A stretch of 29,512 bases of DNA from Annulohypoxylon bovei var. microspora. Lineage: Eukaryota; Ascomycota; Sordariomycetes; Xylariales; Hypoxylaceae. A model generated the notes under the pieces. It did no database searches, was not told the origin of the DNA, and saw only the letters and a program-made list of their open reading frames with translations. Within the stretch, counting starts at the first letter, position 1; each line of letters begins with the position of its first letter. The DNA is taken from assembly GCA_022836615.1 (NCBI GenBank), contig MU405446.1:1-29512 (forward strand), read 5' to 3'. The position numbers were made by a program, and so were the translations under genes. Shown here in pieces: positions 1 through 9,975 of the stretch.

Positions 1-152
1 GAACAAGACCGGGAATCGAACCATCGGTTTACGGTTAAACTTCGGATTTCGAAATCGGGGTGTGTGTTCCCGTCCCGACGGGGACCTCGTGTATATAATA
101 ATTATATTGGTGGCGTTATGAATTTATTTAATATTTAATAATTTTCAAAGCT

Positions 153-181
153 AGCTCGGACCCCAGGAGGTGGTCCGAGCT
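153..181. repeat. 10-bp perfect inverted repeat (hairpin)
   Basis: AGCTCGGACC (153-162) is the exact reverse complement of GGTCCGAGCT (172-181), with a 9-nt loop. The right arm overlaps the first GAGGTGGTCCGA copy of the adjacent spaced repeat. It may be part of a repeat-element end; its function is unknown. Confidence 0.7.
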
Positions 182-220
182 AAACTCCGAGAGGTGGTCC
201 GACCTAGTCGACGAGGTGGT
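167..220. repeat. Three spaced copies of GAGGTGGT
   Basis: GAGGTGGTCCGA occurs at 167-178 and 191-202, and its first eight bases recur at 213-220. The spacing is 24 and 22 nt, so this is an imperfect tandem array with a period of about 23 nt. It is non-coding and may be a remnant of a transposable element or a small satellite. Confidence 0.6.
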
Positions 221-349
221 TTCAGCAGAATCCCCAAGCCGGGGTTATGAAGTCATACAAGATCACGTGATGACTGTATTAATGCATTTCTATTTCCTAT
301 AACGAATAATGCAACAATCCACTATTGGTTTTCTCTCATCGAAGTTCAA

Positions 350-1542
350 TTATTCCTCATCCTCTTCCTCATCTTCATCCTCATCCTCTTCCTCTTCCTC
401 GTCTTCTTCCTCCCAATACTCGATCATTCTTTCCTCCAAGCAGCCCAAATAACTTTCCACCAATGTTTCGCAGGTTACCCAGATTCGTCGGCGGTTTGCG
501 ATGTACATCAGGGGCCCTGATATATGCCTACGAGGCCAGATCTTTCTTTCTGCCCACAGGTATATTCCCTTGTACATTTCTGGTCGCCGCAACGCGCCCA
601 ACTGCATGAGCTCCTGTACTTCGAAGAACCAGGGCATATTGTACTTGAGAGCGTTTTTCCAAAAGCAGTTTTTGTTGCGAATAAGGGAATGGACTGCCCA
701 AGAAGCCCTAGCCATATCGATCAAGCCTTCGGCGGGGAGTTGATGGCAAATGTTGCAGACAATGGCATACGGCAGCTTTCCGAAGGGATCATGTCTCACT
801 CGGGATCCAAGATCCAGGTCTGAAGACGGCCGTTTGAAACGCTCACCCGCCATAAGCGACCCCACGAGGAACGTTAGCCGAGGTGAACCTAGCGGCTCCG
901 CGATGAAATACTCTTCACCAGTCACGCTTTTCTAAGGCTTTCCCTGCCGTTTCCCCGCGCCGTTACTCAGTTCGAGCGCATTGAGACCATTTGTCAAAGA
1001 GGACAAAGTAGACTCAAGCTCTTGTAAGTCTACATAACGAGTCGGATTGTCCACGGTAGGATTCAGCACTCGTGCGAATATTTCAAAGCATTTCCAATGG
1101 AACGGATAAACAGTCCGTCTGTCCTCGCTGACTCTGTAGCATGTATATTTGAACTGTGAAGGTACAGCTCTATTTCGAATATCCTCGGGGTCGAGTTTAA
1201 TAACTCCTGGGGCTACCAGTTTTGCTGAGCCGGACATGAATGTCCTGGAAGATTTAGCAAACCAGGATATTCAGCAAGGATGAAAAATGCTCACTTGTCT
1301 GTTTCCTCAATATAACCTATGATATGTATATCTTTGGCCCAAGCAGCTCTCTCTTTGCACACGGTTTTTGGGCTATAACCATACTCGACTCTGTTGATAA
1401 TAAAGCGCCCTTGTAGACCGAGAACTTGGGCTTTATTTTTCTAAAGAAAGGTCCCAAACGGAGCGCCACAGATAGCACAGTAGCACTCGGTCGCTGCCTG
1501 AATCAGTTTGTAACCGGAGGGTACCGCCGATGAGGAACTCAT
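350..1542 (-). pseudogene. F-box domain protein, interrupted by two in-frame TAG codons
   Basis: Exon 1 runs 1542-1295. An intron at 1294-1245 (50 nt, GTGAGC, GCTAAAT branch, CCAG) joins in frame to exon 2, 1244-350. The predicted chain has an N-terminal Cys-x-Cys-x-x-Cys-Gly-x-Pro-Phe motif, a Y-P-F-H-W-K-C segment, an F-box core (D-P-F-G-K-L-P through I-C-H-Q-L-P) and an acidic tail of about 19 Glu/Asp. This order is typical of large fungal F-box families, which are substrate receptors of SCF ubiquitin ligases. Two TAG codons break the frame, at 1443-1441 and 934-932, while homologous-looking residues continue on both sides of each. Both fit CAG to TAG change. A 54-nt intron (967-914, GTAACG...GAAG) could remove the second stop, but no plausible intron removes the first without losing the Cys motif. 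I therefore call it a pseudogene; a sequencing error or stop readthrough is possible. The start at 1542 is the first ATG of the Cys-motif exon. Confidence 0.65.
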
Positions 1543-2223
1543 GTTGTCACTTTTCTGCGTGCTTGGCTTGAGTTTGCGGGCGTCAAACAAGTTGCTAAGC
1601 TCAACAACGGCGCAGATTTTTGATGGATATGACCATTTTACTAAGTAGTTATTTTTCGACTATTGAGTTTGCCATAGACGTATGCTATTGTTCAATATTA
1701 AGTGCTTCACTGCCAAAGTATAATGGATAAAGTGACAGATTGACGAATGGAGTCTTTCATGAATAACACTTATTCATTATGGTTTCACCTAAAGTAGGTA
1801 GATTTTATCTAAAGAACAATAGATAGCTCCTTACCTGCCTAAGAACATGCATACTGATTTGACAGGGACGACATTTGCTATCGACGTATTCCTCCGCAGT
1901 GACTTCCCCTGAATGGACTGACACCCCTCCTATCTCATGCACGGACCACATGTTTTCCATTATGTAATCATGTGATCTTGGCAGCTGTGGCTGTCATTAC
2001 CCCCACCTTTTACTGCGCCATCCAGCTTATCGGTAGCTTCTGCAACAGACCCGGTTTTGGAAGCTTCCCTCTGCAATCCAACGTCAACGGTGGCTGGAGC
2101 TAGACAACGTTGCTCTGTAGCAAATAATAATAGAGCTTCTTCACTTGGAGGAGCTATACTCTAATCCTCGACTATACCCATACCCATACCTTTGGACCGC
2201 GTTCACTTGTACTTCGGGACATC
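1543..2223. promoter_or_regulatory. Divergent spacer between the F-box gene and VMA2
   Basis: No coding frame is supported here. The stretch serves as upstream DNA for both the F-box gene (minus) and VMA2 (plus). An E-box-like near-palindrome AATCATGTGATC lies at about 1967-1978, and CT-rich DNA precedes the VMA2 start. No clear TATA box is seen. Confidence 0.4.
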
Positions 2224-3929
2224 ATGTCCGACCCTCGAGAGTCTTCTTCCTATTCCATCGTACCGAGGATTCGGTACAACACCGTCGGCGGTGTCAATGG
2301 ACCATTGGTTATATTAGACAACGTCAAATTCCCTCGTTATAATGAAATCGTCACCCTTACACTCCCCGATGGAACCGAGAGATCTGGACAAGTCCTCGAA
2401 GCTCGAGGTGAGCAACATAGAGACCAGCTATGAAATCGTGTATAGCTCCTAACAATTTATTTCCGCATTATAGGCAATCGCGCTGTCGTGCAGGTTTTCG
2501 AAGGCACATCAGGCATCGATGTCAAGAAAACGAGAGTCGAGTTCACGGGAGAAAGCTTGAAGCTGGGCGTATCCGAAGACATGCTGGGGCGTATCTTCGA
2601 TGGATCTGGTAGAGCTATTGATAAAGGCCCGAAGGTGCTAGCCGAGGACTACCTCGACATCAACGGTAGCCCTATCAACCCCTACTCAAGAGTATGTGCT
2701 TCTATACCGTACATCAAGGATATCCTAACTAATCATTAATTAGGTGTATCCCGAAGAGATGATCTCGACCGGTATCTCGACTATCGACACCATGAACTCG
2801 ATTGCCCGAGGTCAAAAGATCCCGATCTTCTCTGCCGCCGGTTTGCCTCACAACGAAATCGCTGCTCAGATTTGTCGACAAGCTGGCTTGGTCAAGCAAA
2901 AGGGCGTCACGAACAAGGGTGTACACGATGACCACGAAGAGAATTTCTCTATCGTGTTTGCCGCCATGGGTGTCAACTTGGAAACTGCCCGATTCTTCAC
3001 TCGCGACTTCGAAGAGAACGGCAGTTTGGAACGTGTCACCCTCTTCCTCAATCTCGCAAACGATCCTACGTATGTCGATGTTCTGCTTTTACTAAAATAT
3101 GCAGCTAACAATAGATAGGATCGAACGTATCATTACTCCTCGTCTCGCTCTTACCACCGCCGAGTACTATGCCTACCAACTCGAGAAGCATGTCCTGGTC
3201 ATTCTTACTGATCTGTCCGCATACTGCGATGCTCTCCGAGAGGTTTCCGCCGCCCGAGAAGAAGTTCCCGGTCGACGTGGTTTCCCCGGTTACATGTACA
3301 CTGATTTGTCAACTATCTACGAACGAGCCGGTCGTGTTGAAGGACGAAACGGTTCCATCACCCAGATTCCTATCTTGACTATGCCGAACGACGATATCAC
3401 GCATCCTATCCCTGATTTGACGGGCTACATTACTGAGGGCCAGATCTTCGTTGATCGTCAACTGTACAACCGTGGTATCTACCCGCCCATCAACGTGCTG
3501 CCGTCTCTCTCTCGTCTCATGAAATCTGCCATCGGCGAGGGAATGACCCGAAAGGACCACGGTGATGTGTCCAACCAGCTTTACGCCAAGTACGCCATCG
3601 GTCGTGATGCCGCGGCTATGAAGGCTGTCGTTGGTGAGGAAGCTTTGTCAGCCGAGGACAAGTTGTCCCTTGAATTTTTGGAGAAGTTCGAGCGACAATT
3701 CGTCGCACAGGGCGCGTACGAGCAAAGAAGTATCTACGACTCGCTAGACATTGCATGGAGTCTCCTACGCATCTTCCCCAAGGAGCTGCTCAACCGTATC
3801 CCTGCCAAGGTCATCCAAGAGTACTACCAACGATCGGCCGCGGACCGAAAGGGCAAGGGCAAGGAGAAGAACGATAAGGGCGTGAAGGACACGGATGGTG
3901 CCCACGAGGAGAACCTTGTCGAAGTATAA
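2224..3929 (+). CDS. VMA2: Vacuolar H+-ATPase subunit B (V1 sector, non-catalytic)
   Basis: There are four exons: 2224-2407, 2474-2691, 2744-3069 and 3119-3929. The introns are 66, 52 and 49 nt, with GT/AG ends and CTAAC-type branch sites in the first and third. Joined, they give 512 residues, the normal length of this family. Diagnostic stretches are the N-terminal Y-N-T-V-G-G-V-N-G-P-L barrel strand, the G-Q-K-I-P-I-F-S-A-A-G-L-P-H nucleotide-site loop and the P-G-Y-M-Y-T-D-L-S segment. The C-terminal helical region ends in a Lys/Glu-rich tail. Subunit B alternates with the catalytic A subunit in the V1 hexamer that acidifies vacuoles and other endomembrane compartments. The ATG at 2224 directly precedes the conserved N-terminus; an out-of-frame ATG at 2145 is ignored. 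Expected to be constitutively expressed. The call is secure. Confidence 0.97.
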
Positions 3930-4951
3930 TCAGTTGGAGCGACTGAGGATGAGTGGGTGACGGATGGATGTGTATAGTCTAGTAGTACAGGCGGAGTACA
4001 GGTTACTTATCATCGGCATTCAATACAATGATTGTTTCACTGGACATGAAGGTCCTAACAAAAGCATACCTTAAATGCAGTCTGAATCCGACTAGAAAAC
4101 TCTTAGTAAACGAAAGACTAAAATTCGAGCACGAAGTTTGCTGTCTTTGAGATTACGGTATGTTCGATGTATCAGAATTATGATCTAATCAATTCAAGAT
4201 GGTCTAGGCAACTATCATGAGAACATGGATCCAATGATACTAGCCAAATAATTTGAGGATATATTTCCGGGAGACTCGGGAATAATTCATCTTAACCTCA
4301 CTCGGTACTCGGTGATAACGGGTCGGTACTGGATCATTTGGCTATAATTTGACTACGCACGTAATATGTCTTACCTCGATATTTACCATTAGGCCAAATA
4401 CACGATCAAGAGACTATGACTTCACAATCTATCTTCACTTTTCCCCCATCTCTTTTAGATTCTTTCTCGATTATATAGGAAGAAGCCATTCTAATAGTCC
4501 GGAAGATATCAAACGTTAAAAGAGTTGGATACCCTTTGCGACAGAAGTGATCGAGGGTTACTACCTAACGTACCCCTTACATGAGACAACGCTTTAGAAT
4601 ATGCAGTGATTCGGCTATTCAGCTGATCTGGGTCAACTTCATACCATTTGAATATGGTCAGCTGAGGGCGGTCCGACGAAACGCGAGATTTATGATGAAA
4701 GAGAGACCAGACGGCAGAGCGCGGGGAAGCCTTGAAGGATCTAGGTATCCTTGCCAAGCAATTTAAGGCTCTCTGAACCATACTGAAAACGGGCAAGCTT
4801 GGGTAACATCAACCCCGCACGACCTGTGGAACCTTAAAAGAACATGGGGAATTCGGGCCTTGAAATAATCCTTACAGGAGAGGTTGGAAATCCACCATTC
4901 ACAGGCAAGAATTCAGATTTCCTCTCCCGTCTTTCTCGTCTCTCATATTCC

Positions 4952-5107
4952 TCATTTATAAGCGAAGTCAGCAGTTCTCTTTGCAACGTCAGCGGCTGTT
5001 TGAATAGGCCGAGAGTTGAATGTCAAGGAATAGCTTGTGCCATCAGGATATCCTAAGACGCGAAGACTTCTTTCATCTGTTTGCGATATGTCGTTGGAAT
5101 CTTCCAT
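4952..5107 (-). CDS. Possible short ORF or last exon of an unrecognised or decayed gene
   Basis: The minus strand is open for about 66 codons ending in TGA at 4954-4952, with an ATG at 5107-5105 giving 51 residues. A good acceptor-like TTTGTAG lies just upstream, at about 5126-5120. Farther upstream on the same strand are a consensus GTAAGT donor (5406-5401) and protein-like stretches interrupted by TGA and TAA. The predicted peptide contains L-G-Y-P-D-G-T-S-Y-S and a K-R-T-A-D-F-A-Y-K end, which I do not recognise. Another frame is open over the same bases, so chance is a real alternative. It could be the 3' end of a broken gene spanning about 5560-4952. Confidence 0.2.
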   Translation of the reverse strand: MEDSNDISQTDERSLRVLGYPDGTSYSLTFNSRPIQTAADVAKRTADFAYK

Positions 5108-6160
5108 TATTGGGTTTACAACACATCTACAAACAAGATATGAACGCTAGCGAGAGGAATGTATGTATGCAAGGCACATGAGTATTCTTCGGGGAGGCTG
5201 GGGTTCCACAGGATATCTCTTACAGCTTCACACTGCAGCCTCCAACGTCATCAAGCAACCCATGGATCTTCAAATTCTCTCAGTGGGGAAATACGATGCT
5301 GAAGTAGTCTTCAGCCGAACTCGAATCTTTCCATTCATGGCCTACGAGGCTCTTCTCAATGTAACCATGAAATGTATCACAAAAATTTTAAGCATACTGA
5401 CTTACCATTATCTTGACCTGAGAATTAGTGGTGATGCGGAGCCGAGGGGATGTGAACTCGGAGTTGTGATGATCATTTCTCACATGGTTATTGTCATGGG
5501 CAGCATGGGTAGGGGAATCCTTCTCGTAAACTCTAGTTGATTGATGCTATCGGGTAACACAATGCATTGTCTACTTTCTATACCGCTTCTTCACATTCCC
5601 GAGGTCATAACATATGGGCGAATATTAGATGCCCTACACTACATTTCAGCCTTCCACGGTTAACGATCCGTTCCCGTGGGATCATGGCCACTACCAAAAC
5701 CAACGAAGCTTGCTTCCCTGCACTGTGACCCGCAAACATGCAATGACAAAGAGCCAAATGACCTTAAACATTTTTAGCAGCCGAACGAATCACAACATCA
5801 CAACTCTATTCGGGTTCTAACTAACTACCAACTAACATAAGCATATTAGCGACCTGCTAGATTCGTGCCGTTCCACCACATGGTTTTTTTATGAGGCCGA
5901 TGCTACGCTGCCTGTCAGTTACGTCGTTTACCCCAACTTTCCCAAGAAAGCGGAGTAGCTCGACAAGGTGGACAGGGCTAGCAAAGCCGTAGCTGGGGAT
6001 CGTCCGGGGCTTGCTGGGTTCGAATGTAGGTGAGATTAATAAATTTCCCTAGCCCTATTCCCTGTCAGAAGACAACGTGATGAGCGTCCACGTTTTTCCC
6101 ATTGTCCAACCAAATCATGTTTTGCCCGACGGGGGTTTGCTTCTTTGATGGCTGAATTCA

Positions 6161-6166
6161 TATAAG
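6161..6166 (+). promoter_or_regulatory. TATA-like element upstream of the epimerase gene
   Basis: TATAAG in the context CATATAAGT sits 100 bases before the ATG at 6266, a reasonable distance for a fungal core promoter. It is followed by a CT-rich stretch (about 6190-6220) of the kind that often marks transcription starts. Assignment rests on position and motif only. Confidence 0.35.
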
Positions 6167-6265
6167 TCGGAAATCCTTCCCCGGGGGGATCTTTCGTTTT
6201 GCTTTGCTTCTTCTCTCCCACCGTCAATTCCGACGAGCACAAAGCATAGTGTCAACAAACAAAAC

Positions 6266-7560
6266 ATGCGTCTGAACACTAGTATCGCGTCCCTGGGAGC
6301 ACTTTTGCTCCCAATTGCTTCCGCCCAGTCATCCGGAAGCAATTCGTCAAGCGGTATAGGGCCTGATGAGAATGGCTTCTATTGGGTCTACGGCGAGGGT
6401 ATCACGGCCGCGTTTATCTCTTACGGAGCCTCTGTCGCGAAGATCTTGATTCACGACAAGTACGGTGTTGAGAGAGATCTAGTAGCTGGCTTCGATAATG
6501 CTACAGCTTACACGCTCGATGCGGCTCATCCTCATCTCGGCGGTGTACCGGGCCGATACGCAAATCGTATTCAGAACAGTACCTTTGAGATTGATGGTCA
6601 AACCTACCATGTCGATCCCAACGAGAACCCCACTACGCAGGCTCCCGATGGTGCCGACACCTTACACGGAGGTCACGATGGTTGGGACTACCGGAATTTT
6701 ACCGTCGTCTCTCATACGAATGACAGTATAACGTTCTCTATGGTCGATCCCGACGGCAAAGAAGGATTCCCCGGAGAGGTTGTTTCTTACATTACTTATA
6801 CACTCGGCAACATGACGTGGGATTTAAAGATGGTGGCCCTCGCGACTACAAAGAAAACGCCTATAATGCTTAGCAGCCACGTGTACTGGAATCTGGACGG
6901 CTTCGCCAACAACGAGACTAACACTGCGTTGAATCACACCTTCTACCTACCCCACAGCGGACAGCGAGTCGGTGTCGACAACATCCTGATCCCCACGGGT
7001 GATATTGTAGCCAACAAGCAAGGGTCTGTCAACGATTTCTGGAGCACACCGAAACAAATCGGATCCGACCTACAGCAGCCCGAAGCAGATGGAAACTGCG
7101 GTTTTAACTGCACTGGTTATGGTAAATCTCAATCCGATTAACAGAAATCGATTAAAAGACTAATAAGATTCATCTAGATACCTGCTGGCTCGTCAACCGA
7201 GGTCAAGAAGGCCCCTACAACTGGCGTGCGGAAGGCGACTTCGTCGCACGTCTGCAGTCGGGGTGGTCGGGCATCCAGGTGGAAGTGTACACCGACCAGG
7301 AAGCCTTCCAGATGTACTCGTGCAACGGCCAAAACGCGACGATGCCCCTCAAGACATCGCAGGGCCTCGAGGACAACGCGGACTTCCCGCGCACGATCCC
7401 GCAGTACGGGTGCCTGGTCATGGAGGTCGAGGACTGGATCGACGCCATCAACCACCCCGAGTGGCAGCGCGAGAAGAAGCAGATCTTCGCCCCCGGCGGC
7501 GACCCGTACGTCCTGCAGGCGAGCTACGTCTTTAGCATTAACGACACCGCGACGTCTTAG
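6266..7560 (+). CDS. Secreted aldose 1-epimerase (galactose mutarotase-like)
   Basis: Two exons (6266-7121 and 7178-7560) flank a 56-nt intron with GTAAAT, CTAAT and CTAG signals. The product is 412 residues. A signal peptide (residues 1-20, ending A-S-A) is followed by a Ser/Asn/Gly-rich linker and one galactose-mutarotase beta-sandwich. Family marks are G-R-Y-A-N-R-I (about 96-102), L-H-G-G-H-D-G-W (133-140, His134) and S-S-H-V-Y-W-N-L (203-210, His205, likely catalytic acid). The C-terminal M-E-V-E-D-W-I-D-A-I-N-H places the likely base Glu at 368; the usual Gln two residues later is replaced by Glu. Such enzymes interconvert alpha and beta anomers of aldoses, and several N-glycosylation sequons support secretion. 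The true sugar is unknown. Exon 2 has clearly higher GC3 than exon 1. It converges on DPH1. Confidence 0.9.
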
Positions 7561-8167
7561 GCAGGCGGGGTCGCTGATGGTAATGGCCGTCGGAGCGGCG
7601 GTGCGGTACATAGAAGTTCGGGCTTGTGTATGGTGCTTGGTGCTGTAATACCTTACCTAGTATTCTTGCTGCCGTAGAAATTACATAAAATTAATTATGG
7701 ATTGTTAATGAATGGCCTGTTTCTATTGACTTAGTATTTGTGAGTTTTATGTGTTTCGTTTGCAGGTGCTCGTAATGTCTCTGATGAGACGAGTGGTTGT
7801 TCAAATAAGCATTTTTCATAGAAGTTATAGATATTCGCTAGTATCCCTCAATCAAAAGGAATTTTAATTAGAAAGGAGGTGAGTAAACGTCTTTTTTCTC
7901 TTGACTTTTTGCTTGTATTGTTATATCACGTTTATCATCTATGTGCCTGAGATAGGTTACGCTCTATGCCTGTGCATAAAATGCTTCATCTTCTTCCCAC
8001 CAAGCGCAAATATGGGTTAGCAACTATAATATGAGTCTTGGCCCCCTTTAACCATGTAACCGGCATATACAACGCAACTAGTTCCTGAAGACGAATAGCT
8101 TTTATCTCAAGGGCATATCAACGTTCGCTATGCATCATTCAATAATGACTCAACACGAGCCATTCTC
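7561..8167. other. Convergent spacer between the epimerase gene and DPH1
   Basis: This is AT-rich sequence holding the 3' flanks of two convergent genes. AATAAG/CATAAAA-type words that could serve in 3'-end formation occur near 7676-7690, 7804 and 7975. No gene or strong repeat is visible. Confidence 0.5.
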
Positions 8168-9573
8168 TCAACTAGAAACCTTCACATCCCTCGTCCGTCC
8201 CAGCCCCTCCCTGGCATAGTAATCCATAGGATACACACCACTCTCCTTCCAATCCTTCCGTTCGTTCAGTGCAACCAGCGCTTCGTACGGCGTCAACAGC
8301 GGTCTCGGAAACGCGTACCCCCAATCGATGCTTAGCCGCGGACACGCGACCTGGACCCAGCACTCGACGTCGCTCATCATAGCTAGCTTCCCGGGGAAGA
8401 TCTCGCTTAGCAGTAGGTTCACCCACGGCACACCCATCTCTTCTAACTTCTTCTCGATCAGCGTCATGGTATGCGGGTTGCCCTGGCGGCCGAGCGAGCC
8501 GAGGATCAGACCCCACTTCTTGGCCTTTTTTGCGGTGGTTATGGCCTCGCGCCGCAGGGTCTGCATCTCCTCGTGGCCGTACGTCTCGCGCGTGAGCTTG
8601 CGCGAGTACGGGTCGTACCGGTACGCCGGGATGGCGGGGTTGTGGATCATGATGCTCTCGAGGTGGAAGCGGCCGTCGCCCAGGTACAGGATGAGGTCGA
8701 CGGCGTCGTCGTCGGACAGGCGCGGGGAGGTGCAGCCGAGGATCTCGCCCCTGGACAGCGGCGCGATCTGCGGGACGACGACGGCGAAGCCGGCCTTCTG
8801 GAGCGCGGCGCGCGCGCCGTGGATGGTGGCGTTGAACTGGATGGTGCCGACGAGGGCGAGGGTCTTGGGCGGCGCGAAGCTGCGCTCGAGCGTGGCGAGC
8901 AGGTGCGCGGCGTCGACGCCGATGTCGACGAAGACGTACAGCACCCGGATCTGCGTGACGTCGACGGGGATCAGGCAGCTGTGCGCGTAGTGCACCAGCA
9001 GGTCGCAGCCCAGCGCGCGCGCCGTGTAGTCGTCGATGCAGCACGCGCCGTACGTCACGTCGCCCATGATCAGCGGCTCGACGCCCGCGCAGAACTGCGC
9101 CACGATGTCCGCGATCGTCGTCGCGAACATGAGCAACCCTTCCGGCATCTGCAGCGCCACGCGCTTCGCGCCCGACGTCCGGATCCGGTGGATCGTCTTC
9201 GGGATCTCGAACGAGTAGTTCGCGGGTAGCAGCGCGATCGCCGCCTGCAGCTCCGGGTCCGCGAGCAGCTCCGCCGGCACCTGGTTGAGCAGCCGCGGCG
9301 CGCGCCGCGGGGCCGGGGCTAGGGCGCAGTGTTCAGCCATTCATTCTGCCTTAGAAGCTGACGCGGTTTTTTTCATTTACCTTGGACGGCACCGCTTTCA
9401 CTGGTTAACGGGCCACCGTTGCCGCCGTTTTTTGAAGCACCTGCTGCCGCTCTTCGCCCTACGAATCTCTTCTTGGGTTGTCTTAACGTTGATGAGGGCG
9501 CTGGGGGTGGCGCATGGGCCTCTTCGATATCTGCGGCGATGCCTATGTCGGCTTGCGCCCGGTCTTCCTCCAT
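8168..9573 (-). CDS. DPH1: Diphthamide biosynthesis protein 1 (2-(3-amino-3-carboxypropyl)histidine synthase subunit)
   Basis: Two exons (9573-9381 and 9318-8168) are separated by a 62-nt intron with GTAAAT and CTAG ends, giving 447 residues. Exon 1 encodes an acidic start and the basic Q-P-K-K-R-F-V-G-R-R motif seen in eukaryotic Dph1. Exon 2 carries L-N-Q-V-P, A-L-Q-M-P-E-G-L, G-D-V-T-Y-G-A-C-C-I-D-D and H-Y-A-H-S-C. The three cysteines expected to hold the 4Fe-4S cluster lie in Y-G-A-C-C (157/158), L-G-C-T-S-P (260) and V-A-C-P-R-L (390). With Dph2 it performs the first, SAM-dependent radical step of diphthamide formation on a histidine of elongation factor 2. An ATG at 9340 lies inside the intron; using it would lose the N-terminal motif, so the two-exon model is preferred. 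Codons are extremely GC3-rich between about 8480 and 9320, which opens long false frames on the opposite strand. Confidence 0.96.
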
Positions 9574-9975
9574 GTCTGATGATGAGATGCTGCGCGGAAT
9601 AAAAGAGCGATCTTGAGATTGTGAGTTAAAGTATTTAAAGGTGTGTTCGTGTTTCTGAGAGTGAAATATACCAAAGCGGAAGAATTATTTATGAAAGTTG
9701 GTTTTAGACTTCCAGTTAAGTGAAAAGTCAGATTGGGCGAAATGGTCTCAATAAAAGCATATTCAATCATCAGATAAAACAGATTAGGTGCATATCATTA
9801 GTAGCTAAATGTTCACTCAATTAAGTTCAACGAAGTCTCTTCTCTTCTCTCCTCTACATAAACAGATTACATCAATTGTCAATGAAGAAAAAGATATGTA
9901 TATTAAATATCGATTCCATCTAATCATATATTCACATCATCTATCCTGAAAAACTAACCTCATACTTTATGTTCA
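9574..9975. other. Spacer upstream of DPH1 and downstream of the PNGase A gene
   Basis: These are AT-rich bases between two genes read leftward. They hold the DPH1 upstream region (near 9574-9700) and the 3' flank of the PNGase A gene (near 9880-9975). No TATA box, RNA gene or repeat was recognised. Confidence 0.5.

Larger units (their letters stand above)
1..349. other. Repeat-rich non-coding stretch at the left edge
   Basis: No credible coding frame is seen. The stretch holds a B-box-like tRNA motif on the minus strand (about 10-26), a 10-bp inverted repeat (153-181), three spaced copies of GAGGTGGT (167-220) and a palindromic CACGTG site (262-271). An AT-rich patch lies around 95-150. It could be the edge of a decayed mobile element or of a spacer that continues to the left. 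Both the repeats and the lack of genes are seen directly; the mobile-element reading is inference. Confidence 0.45.
3930..6265. other. 2.3-kb region without a firm gene
   Basis: No recognisable protein family was found on either strand. Open frames of 60-125 codons occur, such as 5163-5540 (+) and 4509-4796 (-), but none has family motifs. Coding-like fragments on the minus strand between about 4952 and 5560 are listed separately. The last ~200 bases act as the epimerase promoter. A decayed gene is possible. Confidence 0.5.

Noticed and set aside
1..75. Possible tRNA gene on the minus strand
   Set aside because: A GGTTCGATTCCCGG B-box is present, but the T-stem does not pair well and no A-box or 7-base anticodon loop can be placed upstream of it.
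7174..7648. Open frames of up to 145 codons overlapping epimerase exon 2
   Set aside because: Same GC3 effect. The epimerase frame carries the conserved Glu motif and joins correctly to exon 1.
8328..9229. Long open frames opposite DPH1 on the plus strand (up to 252 codons)
   Set aside because: They arise because the DPH1 exon is extremely GC3-rich, which removes stop codons from other frames. Their products are Arg/Val/Asp-rich with no motifs, while DPH1 is a clear family match.
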